Below are positions 1 to 9,427 of a stretch of 64,000 nucleotides of DNA, one piece after another; position 1 is the first letter of the stretch; every line of letters begins with the position of its first letter. Source of the DNA: Doryteuthis pealeii (taxonomy: Eukaryota > Mollusca > Cephalopoda > Myopsida > Loliginidae); the NCBI GenBank assembly GCA_023376005.1, contig CM042139.1, positions 137,021,602-137,085,601 of the forward strand, written 5' to 3'. The notes beneath the pieces are model-generated. The model was given only the letters and a program-made list of their open reading frames with translations. It did no database searches and was not told the DNA's origin. Both the position numbers and the translations under genes were made by a program.

Positions 1-1554
1 ATTAACATTAGAGACTTCTAATAAGCATTTCAATCATAATGCTTACATGTTTTCCTTTTACTAGTTGGTATTATAAAACAGAAGTTCATTGTGACGTCAT
101 TTTATAAGTTACATCTCATCACTTAGGAATATATTTCCGGTTAATCAGAATGAGTATTTTTCACAGTATATTTATTTAAAAGAACCATTCACCGTCCTTA
201 GAATTTGCATAGGCTGCATACGGTATCCTATGTTGATAGTGATCATAGCAACTTTCATCTGATTCTGCCATATCGCTGAGACGGGATATTACTGACATTA
301 TTTGCTTGTTCTTTTTTTTTTTCATTTTCAGCATTTATGTTTACGTAAACTCGACTTATTGTAACACAATCAATATTAATATTTTCTAATGAGCACGTTT
401 TGTTCTGCAATCAGGTTTAAGTGTTTTATTTTCATGTCTCGTATTATGGCACACAACTTCATCATCCCGCCGTGTTAGGAATATTTTTTGCAGTCCATTG
501 CTCCAAGTATCATCACATAGATATGTATAACAGGTTATCATCATAAAATTATTTTTACAAAATTGGGCAATTCTATAAACTTTTCCCCTACATAGCTTGG
601 AAAAATATACTACTAATTTAAAAAGAAAAATCTTGTTTGTTTAAGGAATATTTTATGAAGCTATAATGTTAAGTGTGCTAATTCAGTAATTATAGCCTTG
701 GGTTAGTAAGATCACTAGATAAATGCGAAGATGTAGAATGAGATGGAGGGGCAATATATTTATTAAAAACGTATGTAAAACTTAGGTGTAAGAATAGATA
801 GAATGATATACATTATCATTCTGTACACTTTTCTATTTCTTGGCAATCTCTCTTTTCTTTTTAATATTTCTTGTTATTCTATCGGAAGCACATTCGGCTG
901 GTAGATTTGTTATGCTTCAAAATTTAAACATTTTAACCCACAATTTCAATACAACAGATGGAGCAAATATTTTATCAAAATCTTGGCAAGGCTTAGAATA
1001 TGCTAATTGTATAATTTGCTGAGAGATATCACCCCTCCACCAAAAAAAGGGATGTTGTGCACTAAACTCATTTATATACGAGAAAGAAAATGAAATGTGC
1101 CAAAGTTACTTCTATCTCTCTTTGGGTCACATTTTCCCTATTAGTAAGGCTTAGAATACGCTGACGATATCCATTGCAGTAGAAAAAGATACCCACAGAA
1201 AGGGGTGTGTTGGGTATGAAACATCTGATGATGAATCTTCAGTTCTGGAAATGTGGGGAGTATGGAGTACCCATTTATTTCGATTAGGCCCTGGTCCACT
1301 CTGACCCTAAATGGTATTAGCTGTTAGGATCCGATTTTTGTGTCAAATATATCTGTTTACAAATTGTTTGTATTAGCAATATTTGATATCATATAAAAGT
1401 GTGCAAAAAATGTTACTTGCGTTATTATATTTATTTTATCTGAGAGTTTGAAATGTAGCATAACACAATATTAGAATGTAGCAAAGCATATCATTAGTTT
1501 AGGATATTTTCATCAACTCCACTTTTCCATTTCATAGTAAGCCTATATATCTGT
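1..1554. other. AT-rich sequence with no gene recognised
   Basis: Apart from dispersed repeat G near 1125-1235 I see no supported gene here. A short open frame near 840-1022 would encode a hydrophobic, signal-like N-terminus. However, it begins with TTG rather than ATG, has no splice or family support, and is only 60 codons, so I treat it as chance. Confidence 0.6.
1125..1235. repeat. Dispersed repeat G, copy 1
   Basis: This block resembles two others, at 50875-50985 and 60345-60460. They share a stretch of the form 'cttagaatac(g/t)', then a variable middle, then an AAAGGGGTGTG-like run followed by GTATGAAAC. The copies are too decayed for me to classify. A diverged SINE tail is possible. 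Confidence 0.4.
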
Positions 1555-1745
1555 ACCTTTCACTTGGGAAACGTATGAAACCAACTATCTCTCTCCTGCT
1601 ATGGGTAAATAGTAGGGCGGACTGGGCCCTTTAACCTTGGTTACGCAAGCAGTATAGGAGACGGAAAACTCTGCATTCAAACCTGTTAAACTCCGCTGAA
1701 GAATGTGACTTACTCGGGCGTAGGGCTTGGGAAAATATATACGTA
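1555..1745 (+). mobile_element. SINE family A, 5'-truncated
   Basis: This is the body and tail of the commonest SINE of the window. Diagnostic blocks in order are a 'GGAAACGTATGAAACCAACT'-like block, CTATGGGTAAATAGTAGG, GACTGGGCCCTTTAACCTTG, then GAAAACTCTGCATTCAAACC and TGTTAAACTCCGCTGAAGAA. The tRNA-like head is missing. Confidence 0.8.
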
Positions 1746-2164
1746 CCTTTCTAAGCACCCAATGGTCTAGCTTATTTCTGCAGTCTATAAGGGATTTAAA
1801 TATTATCGACTCTAATAATGATAAATAGGCTAATCTTAGCTGAATAGTGTATGAAAACATACAAATACAATTAATATATAAGAAATACTGTAGTTAAGAG
1901 TAGAAACATTTTAAGGAAACTGTGAAAACGTTTTCCTCGTAGCAAAAACGACAAAATAAAGAAAAAAATCAAGAAAATAAATGAAAAAAAAATCATTATT
2001 TCCTGGTCTACTCTAGCCTGAATTGTCAATATCTACCAGAGTTTTATAGATATACATTGTGCAAATGTTTGAAATGAGTCTACTAAGCTAATAAACTGGC
2101 TCTTAAAATATTGATATTTTAACTTAGCATGGATTTAAATACTCTTAACGAGTCGAATGGGAGA

Positions 2165-2228
2165 CAAGGTCAAGTTTTAACAGTTTAGAATTGACAGTTT
2201 TCCTTCTAGATCGCTTGCAATACCAACA
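2165..2228 (-). mobile_element. SINE family A fragment
   Basis: Reverse-orientation fragment of the SINE A tail: TTTTAACAG, then AGAATTGACAGTTTTCCTTC, then a TTGCAATACC remnant of the variable region. Only about 60 bp survive. Confidence 0.5.
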
Positions 2229-2229
2229 T

Positions 2230-3098
2230 ATCTATGGTTCTATCTCCTTGTTTCTATCTATATAAGTCTTTATCTATATATATTGATCCATCCATACCAG
2301 TGTGTCTATATGTATTTCGAGTAATCTCATTATGTTATAAGTTTCATTGCTGGTGCGATGCCGTGTATATAAGGTGAACAACTAAACATTTGAGTGTGCA
2401 AGCGGGTCAACATGTTCCACTAGGGATACGAAGCATATCTTAATATACATCCTGTTTCTCATAGACTCAATACTCTGCTATTAGAGAGTCTTTGTGTAAT
2501 ATAAATTCATGTAAGACCAACTATGCAGATAAGCATTTCTGTGTCTTAGACAAAGCTAGTTCGAAACATTGCCTTTGTATCTCAGAGACAGTCACGATGT
2601 TTTGTACAACTCGTCCTTGTGTATACATAAGCGATAAAAACATGCTCTAATTTTAACTATGTATAATGTAGTTTAATTTTCTAGTATACGTCAATCTGAA
2701 AATATCCTAATGATTGATATTATGTAAAAACAGCTATCTCATTATGTATTGAATTAAACTTTTCACATGTTAGTTTGATAAACCCTACCTGTCAAATGAC
2801 AGATCCTATAAGTAGCTACTTCCTTGTGCAAATTAATTGAACCAATCGCTTTAGTTCCCCTTCTTTAATCATACAGTCAGTTTTAGACCCACTAGAGTGA
2901 CAGGGTATAATACTTTCTTTTTTTTTCCTCTTCGATTAGGTAATATGCAGTGATGTGCATTTATATGAATCTATTTTCGAGGAATATGATGACATTTGTT
3001 TGGTCCTGAAAAATATTACGTCATCCGTGATTTCATCAGATTTTTATCACACCCAGACAACATATTCTCGAATGTCTATTACTTATCCTTCGGCCATT
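2230..3098. other. AT-rich sequence, nothing recognised
   Basis: No open frame of note and no repeat that I could match elsewhere in the window. A poly-T/C tract lies near 2915-2930. Confidence 0.5.
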
Positions 3099-3099
3099 G

Positions 3100-3312
3100 T
3101 CTGCAATTCCTTTTTCTAGAGCGGTTGCCTAACCAGAGCTAAAGAGCCCAGTCCGGCCTTCTGTTTATCCATCGCTGGAGGGAGATTAGTTAGATGCATA
3201 GCTTCCCCAATTGTATTAACGCTATGTGAAATGCATTCAGATTCATCCAGGATTTGAACTCGTTTCGCCGTGTTCATTCCCAACGATGATATCCATTTCA
3301 CCATGCGAGAAA
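3100..3312 (-). mobile_element. SINE family A, near full length
   Basis: Read on the minus strand this is a head-to-body SINE A copy. The head has a tRNA-like box B (the complement of GGATTTGAACTCG at about 3250-3262) and an ancestral box A region near 3280-3305. The body shows the CTCCAGCGATGGATAAACAG-like and ACTGGGCTCTTTAGCTC blocks. It ends at about 3100 in the TCTAGAAAAAGGAATTGCAG region. Confidence 0.8.
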
Positions 3313-3328
3313 GTGATATGTGTGGTCC

Positions 3329-3557
3329 GTATTATCTAGGTTTTTCGGACTGTTTTTCTCATCTTTGTTGCTACATACACAATGTTTCAGTCGCTGTGCC
3401 CTCATATTTGATGTCAAACTCAGGAACACTTTCATCGAACTCTGGAGCCTTTATATAAAAATAAGGAGTATTCACCTGAATAAGGCTGGAGGGTAGATCG
3501 ACCGAAACGTAATAACAATTAATATGAGTACAACAGTCCGAAAAATCTAAATAATGC
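3329..3557. repeat. Imperfect inverted repeat (foldback)
   Basis: The left arm (about 3329-3403) and the right arm (about 3489-3557) are reverse complements with substitutions and small indels. Both carry a TTTTTCGGACTGTT core on opposite strands. The spacer is about 85 bp. Open frames in both directions show similar peptides (FSDC followed by paired cysteines), which is a product of the inversion and not a gene. Confidence 0.7.
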
Positions 3558-3559
3558 AA

Positions 3560-4200
3560 ATTATTAAGCCTCTTTTCATACAAATATCGTGTTACGTAGT
3601 AATCAACGTGAAATATTTTACCCACAGCATATTGTTCAATCAGAAACTTGAATTTAAAAAATATTCTGACACGTTCTAACATTTGTTCCATTTTAGGTTT
3701 TTTAAAATTTCAGATTTGAAAATCAATAAACAAAGACATGATAATGTGTACATTATTTTTCCCAGTACACGCTGACATGACAGCTATCACATGAACATCA
3801 AAAGGTATCTCATCTCCAAATCAAGTTATTTAAACCAAAACTTCCCCTGTGGCAAATGAAAGTAAAAAAGGCGTTGTGTCTACATAATAATACATGAATA
3901 ACGTTGGCATTTGAAAATAATGTCTCAATGTAATACGCTTGAAATATACTCAGAGGGGGAAAAGAGAAGAAAATGTGAGAGAGGAACTTCAATTCTAAAT
4001 ATGATATTTATTCAAATATTAAATCAGTTAAATGGATAAGCGTTGAAATTTGTTACGTTTATGATTTTTAAGGAAAGAAAGAGAAAGGAAAACCATAAAT
4101 GTAAGAAATGTGTATATGTGTGTATTTATCCTCACTCATTCTATAAATCTAAACATCTCTCACTTTCTCTCACTCCCGCTCTCTATCTCTCTTTCTCTCT
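3560..4200. other. AT-rich sequence, nothing recognised
   Basis: No supported gene or repeat between the foldback element and the compound microsatellite at 4206. Confidence 0.5.
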
Positions 4201-4201
4201 G

Positions 4202-4205
<4 letters not shown>

Positions 4206-4264
<59 letters not shown>

Positions 4265-4283
4265 CACACGCATAGACACACAG

Positions 4284-4328
<45 letters not shown>
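4206..4328. repeat. Compound microsatellite (CT)(TA)n(CA)n
   Basis: A CT-rich lead-in (4160-4202) is followed by about 27 TA dinucleotides and then a CA tract of about 22 units after a short degenerate bridge. It directly precedes a SINE A copy. Confidence 0.95.
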
Positions 4329-4334
<6 letters not shown>

Positions 4335-4335
4335 G

Positions 4336-4531
4336 AATTGCATTTCACATAGCGTCAATACATTTGGAAAAAGTATGAATCCAAATATGGTCCCTCCAGC
4401 TATGGGTAGACAGTAGGGCAAACCTGGCTATTTAACCTTAGTACGTCACCCGATCTAGGAAAAGGAAAACTCTGAAAGCACACATGTTAAACTCTGCTTA
4501 AGAAATTGGCCTTTTATTGTATCATACTCGT

Positions 4532-4536
<5 letters not shown>
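4336..4536 (+). mobile_element. SINE family A, 5'-truncated
   Basis: The copy starts at the conserved GCATTTCACATAGCGTCAAT block just after the (CA)n tract. It continues through CTATGGGTAGACAGTAGGGC and TTTAACCTTAG to GGAAAACTCTGAAAGC and TTAAACTCTGCTTAAGAA. It ends next to the (TA)n at 4537. Confidence 0.8.

Positions 4537-4574
<38 letters not shown>
4537..4574. repeat. (TA)n microsatellite
   Basis: About 19 uninterrupted TA dinucleotides abutting the SINE A 3' end. Confidence 0.95.
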
Positions 4575-4577
<3 letters not shown>

Positions 4578-4644
4578 AGAGGCTCATCCGATCAATTAGA
4601 AGGTCACGTCAAGCCCTAGTATATATATGATTGTCTCAAACCTA

Positions 4645-4845
4645 TTGCGCTTATAATCTCGTATTGGTAGTGCCTTCTAGGGTCACATCTATGGATTGAA
4701 TTGATAAAAAAGATGAGTATTAAATGTGTTTGAAAAATTGAGTTTGGAAAAAATAATACCCATCAAGAATTAATAAAACAAATTGTCTTCGGCATAAAAT
4801 AACCCAACAAGGACTGACATGTAGTAAAATCCAACCAATTAACAA
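4645..4845 (+). mobile_element. Dispersed repeat plus SINE family C tail
   Basis: 4645-4785 resembles 35610-35735: both have TGGTAGT(A/G)CCT, a CCATCTATGG block and a run of AAATGTGTTT-like sequence. 4785-4845 matches the plus-orientation tail of SINE family C (GGCATAAAATAACCCAACAA, then GACATG and TAAAATCCAACCA). A second tail of this type sits at 39390-39455. Confidence 0.5.
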
Positions 4846-4849
4846 AATA

Positions 4850-6350
4850 CTGAAGCATGTTGATTAGTCATTCAAGAAGTGTGAGTATTAGATACCAATG
4901 TTACATTGTGGCTACTATAGTGGGAATTAAAACGTTCAATATAAGGTTGATGGTTGTCATGAGATACTAAAACGGCGCATGTAAAGTTGTTGCTTCCACC
5001 AAGGTTATCTCTGCACTACTTCTAGTTGTGTAGTAGCTATTGCAAGAAATACCTGTGTGCCTTGTGGTCAGATAAACATTAGTTGCGTTATAAGCATCGT
5101 GCTGCTATGTTAGGGTGCTTTTCTGAGCATGGATGGTTAGATAATCAAAGTACACCTCGACGCTTAATCCTCGGATCTTCTGGCTATTTTTTTTCCCTGA
5201 AAAGCAATTTTATGAATAAAATAGATTGGACCTATCATTCTGATATTCGATACTTTCCTATCATAATATAATATTAGATTCTGTGAGCAGATAACTAAAA
5301 AATCAAGTTTAAAATGTAGAGGCTACCACAAGCGAAACGGATGCTTGGCTGTGAGAACGATAATACGATGTAATTTACGGGATCAGTTGTGATTGGAACT
5401 CGAAACTGGCACAGACAAGTGTTGGCAATTTTTACAAGGGTTAATTAGCTAGTGAGGTGGTGGGAGAGCGACAAGTAATGACCTCAATTTCTGGGCTAAC
5501 GAAATGAACCATCGACCACCTGAGGTGAGACAAGATTTTTCAAACATTAATCTTCCTATCATCGACTCCAGAATACCACTTTACGTCTTTCTGCTTTTAT
5601 ACCGTCCAAATGAGATTGCGACACTGATAAGCAGGTGAGTATTATTTTTCTGGGATCACGTATATGACTGTCTCCCCTTAACTATGAATTTGTCTGCATC
5701 TTGGCTTTCTCTCCGCCTGCTTTCTTCGAGATGATTCTAAGTTACAATATTCATGGGATTACTTAAGAAACTAATCTAAGCTTTTCCAAACTGTTATTAA
5801 ATGATTAAAATCTGTAAAAAAACGTGTAAAAGTTGGTTGATGTTATGCATATAACATAAATTTAAATGATCAATAATAAAAACCTGGAAGTATTCAGGTA
5901 ACAACCTATTTCCCATCGGCTCTAGTTGTCGTTCTTCATTCTTAAAAAATCGATGATTGCGAAAGGAGGAATTTCCAGACAAGCCAGTAATTTCCTCTTG
6001 AAAGATTGGCGAAATATGCATTTCCTGGTTCCAATTCATATAATTTGGACATTTGCCATAGTATTCTACATTTAGTAAATACCGTAATACCTAGGAGAAT
6101 ATGGAAATAATATCATTTAATTTCAAAAGCTCAAACAGTCTAGAGTAAATATCTTTGAATTGATGACGTTGTTGGGGTCGTTGCCAAATTCACCTCGGAA
6201 ATGTAACCGTTCTCCGAATTCAGGTAAAAGCCTAAATCTTCAAAGGCTAGATTATAAAGTTAGGCTGTTGTTCTGATTTTTCATTCCTCAAATTCAGCAT
6301 TATACCGAAATGTGTATATACCCAACCCCTCCACGACAGGATGTGAAAAA
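4850..6350. other. 1.5 kb of unique-looking sequence
   Basis: No domain, splice structure or repeat family was recognised. The short frames (5083-5271 plus, 5797-6039 minus) have no recognisable motif and no codon signature that I can defend. Confidence 0.5.
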
Positions 6351-6351
6351 A

Positions 6352-6475
6352 GATGATGTTTTAAGCAAGGTAAAGCTGGTTTGAATTCAGAGTCTTTCTT
6401 CCACTAGAATATATTTCTAACTAAGGATACATAATCTAGTCTACCCTACTATTTTCCAAGGACAAGAGAGCGACG
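6352..6475 (-). mobile_element. SINE family A, decayed
   Basis: Reverse-orientation remnant with TTTAAGCAAGG, GGTTTGAATTCAGAG and CTACCCTACTATTTTCCA in the order expected for the complement of the SINE A tail and body. Internal sequence is scrambled. Confidence 0.5.
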
Positions 6476-6957
6476 TGAAATAGTCTCATTAGGTTTTTTG
6501 AACTCGGGTACCAATTCCGTTTTTTCTATGATGATAGCCGTTAAGGGAGTTGCGTATCTCTACCGGAAAAAGTTTTAAATATCTACACAAAAATCCTATC
6601 TATTTTCTTGGTAAACAATCACGCTATAAAAAAAAAATAATGATTGATTCATGCTTAAGAAAAAGATAAGAACTGATTAATACTTATGAAATCTGGTGAC
6701 GTGTATTTTTTCTTGGCTCCTTAAATGTACTTTAAACTCATAGGTAACATTTAAGGACGTAGTGGAGGCAGTCCCGCATTCTATGGAGCACCGATAGGGC
6801 AGTGACATAAGAGTTCTGGATGCCAAGAAAACAACTCTGAAAAAATAAATAAATAAACGTTGCATTTGTGTTATTTTCTGTTTTTTTAAATACAACTTCA
6901 GTCACTATAATTTTAATTCATAACTCAACATACATATATATATGTTAAGGTAACGAG

Positions 6958-7024
6958 GACATGGAGTCAACGGTGGCTGGTTACGGACTGTTTCTCGCTT
7001 ATGCGATCTTCAGTCTGAAGACTT
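6958..7024 (-). ncRNA. Hammerhead ribozyme repeat, family P, stem I lost
   Basis: On the minus strand: CTGAAGA (7013-7007), a perfect 4-bp stem II with tetraloop (7006-6995, TCGC/GCGA), GAAAC (6994-6990), loop AGTCC, cleavage triplet GTA (6984-6982), then ACCAG (6981-6977). Every invariant core base is present. The 5' side of stem I should read TTGGT as in the related copies at 39191 and 44861, but here it reads CTTCAGA, so stem I cannot form. The copy looks truncated at its 5' edge and is probably inactive. Confidence 0.65.
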
Positions 7025-7408
7025 AACTCATATTTCTAGATAAGTTTAATCTTTCGGGTGTGGGTGTGCTAAATTTTATCTACAGAAGCCCCTCAATTAA
7101 ATTACCTGAAACAAATCTTACAATACATATCAAATTTAAATCACACTACAATGCACGCAGACCTCCAAACCCGATCAAATAGAAAAATACAATCACACAC
7201 ATACATTCATACATTCATTCAATGCACATTTTTTTTTATCATTACTTGTTTAAAATCAATCACTGAAAATAAATTTTAGAGATACGATCGTTAAGTCGAG
7301 TGGAAAAAACATCTAAATAAAACCGATCTGTAATTCTTGTCCACTCTAAAAACAAATTTGAACAAGCTGACACTGACCGAAACAAATTTATATCTGATAA
7401 ACTAAGAT

Positions 7409-7411
<3 letters not shown>

Positions 7412-7502
<91 letters not shown>
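7412..7502. repeat. (TA)n-(TG)n compound microsatellite
   Basis: About 22 TA units followed by GTATGTATG and about 18 TG units. Confidence 0.95.
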
Positions 7503-7504
<2 letters not shown>

Positions 7505-8295
7505 CATCGTTCTATTCCTTTCCAATTGCATAAATGTATTTATATTACAGTGACATATGTATGCCTTATGTAAATTGTACATTTACTAAATAATAAAAAC
7601 AAATATTCTCCTGTTCCAGAAATTGTCATGGCGTGTCTATAAGATCCGACACCTGCCAGCCTCTCGCCTACTGATTCCTAATATAGAGACACGGTTACTT
7701 TCAATTGAGAACATGTGGAAAATTTCAAATTGGAAAGTTCCATGGAGACCAGCCCCTCTTATATCGGCATAGATTAAACATAACATATGAACTCAGTAAA
7801 TATTGACTATGATGTGGGAAATAAAGTTAGGGAATTATAAAGTAAATGCATTTACAATTTCCCAGGATAGATCGACTTTTTTTTATTCTACAAGATGAAT
7901 CAATATTTTGATTATTTTCTAAGATTTGCTTGTTTTTTTATCGATTGATGCTGTTTTCTTGTCCGTCCTCAATCTCGCAGAACTATCTTCTGATTAAGAT
8001 TACTAGGAATATCAATAGATATTAGGAATAAAAGAGGGAATTGGTGCGCTTGATATACTTATAGAGGGAACTAGGGAATTGTAAGGGAAGACATTAAAGT
8101 GAAGTGAAGTTGGGGATGGAAAGAATATTAAATCATATAGATGTCTGTGTATTAAAGAGAAAAGGTAAGAGGTACTTAATAGATTTAAAGGGGTGTTACA
8201 ACATGAGGAAATGAAAGAGTACAGAGGGAGGGTGTATGGACAAAGTAGATAAAGAAAAAATGAGAAGAAAATAATTAGATATAGGTATTTACCCA
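7505..8295. other. AT-rich sequence, nothing recognised
   Basis: No supported gene. The minus-strand frame near 8012-8296 is a low-complexity F/S/L/Y-rich read-through of purine-rich DNA. Confidence 0.5.
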
Positions 8296-8297
8296 AC

Positions 8298-8445
8298 CTG
8301 TTCGTTAAAGACTTGGATGGGATACAAGGTCAAAAGTATGGACCATCTAAACCGGATCGAACTCGCTATTCAGTAGTAATGAACCTGAGATTCTATCTTT
8401 TTAAACCTTACTCCACGATGGGATATATCTACGCTCATCTATATA
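8298..8445 (-). mobile_element. SINE family B
   Basis: The forward strand shows the complement of a tRNA-derived SINE: a CTGTTCG start, GGATGGGATACAAGGTC, then GATCGAACTCGCTATTCAGT (box B complement), then a degenerate box A complement ending in CTCCACGATGGGA. The same blocks recur at 8770, 25105, 45830, 46864 and 53725. Confidence 0.7.
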
Positions 8446-8520
8446 ATACTTGCTATATGAGAATTCCTAAGATCCAATCTAACCTTCAGCGATGACATGC
8501 TTTAACCATTTATTTACGAT

Positions 8521-8568
<48 letters not shown>

Positions 8569-8590
8569 TATATATATACATATTTAATTC

Positions 8591-8628
<38 letters not shown>
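8521..8628. repeat. (TA)n microsatellite, interrupted
   Basis: Two TA tracts, 8521-8577 and about 8593-8628, separated by CATATTTAATTCG. Confidence 0.95.
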
Positions 8629-8631
<3 letters not shown>

Positions 8632-8769
8632 TTTCTAACGACGTTCTGTGTAGATAATTCATGACGTAAAGCTGATGAGTTTACAGGAGAATAATTTATT
8701 GTTCACTGTTTCTACAATGGGCATGCGAGACTAGTTTGCTAACGATTAGAACATAATCGAATGTATTTA

Positions 8770-8930
8770 ATCAACCCCTTTACTACGGAAAGGATATGGC
8801 AAGAGGTCGCAAGCATGGGGTTTATAGTGACGATTGAATTCGCTATTTTGTAGTAATGAGTGTGTGAATCTAGCTTGTTAATAATTTCTTAACGATGGGA
8901 CGCTTTAATTATTAGAGAGGTTATACAAAA
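8770..8930 (-). mobile_element. SINE family B
   Basis: Second reverse-oriented copy of family B. It has GGATATGGCAAGAGGTCGC, then ATTGAATTCGCTATTTTGTA where the box B complement should be, then TCTAGCTTGTTAAT and CGATGGGACGC. It is more diverged than the 8298 copy. Confidence 0.65.
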
Positions 8931-9044
8931 TAGCATGTTTTAATAAATATTGAATGAATGAATGAATGTATGAAACAAAAAAAAAACAAGTATGGAAATG
9001 TGGTTGAAAAAGAAGGAAAAGATGGAGGAATGATAGTAAATGGT

Positions 9045-9290
9045 TGTTTTTTTGTTTTTTTTGTTTAATGACATATCAGCCTTCATGAATTATTCAATTT
9101 CAAAACCCTCATTCTTCAAGTACAATAGTGGTAATATTTAGCACCATATGTGGGGGGATAGGGGAGTACATACCTTTCACAATGGTATTAGTATGAAAGT
9201 GAACGTAATAGTACAACTAGTGTTTGAACTTCCTAACTACGATGTCACAGTCCAGTAAATTAGCCTGTACGATATGAGGACAATCCTTCC
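9045..9290 (-). mobile_element. SINE family C
   Basis: Reverse-oriented tRNA-derived SINE. The forward strand starts in the tail (TTGTTTAATGACATATCAGC, TTATTCAATTTC), passes TACATACCTTTC and GTGAACGTAATAGTACAACT, and ends in the head, where TGTTTGAACTTCC is the complement of box B and ATGTCACAGTCCAGTAAATT is the anticodon-side region. Sister copies: 12995-13240, 44500-44680, 54950-55175. Confidence 0.7.
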
Positions 9291-9427
9291 AAATGGATTT
9301 TTGAAGAAAAGAAATGTATAAGTACGCGTGGGAAATAGAATGAAAAAACAATAAAAGGAAATGAAAACAAGGATACAAAAAAAAGTAAAAAAAGAAAGAA
9401 TAATGGAACGGGAAAAAAAGAAAGAGA

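Noticed and set aside
840..1022. Possible small secreted peptide with a signal-like N-terminus
   Set aside because: The frame starts at TTG, is short, and lies in AT-rich DNA with no conserved motif.
1225..1260. CTGATGATG near GGAAATG as a hammerhead
   Set aside because: No stem II, cleavage triplet or pairing stem I could be drawn.
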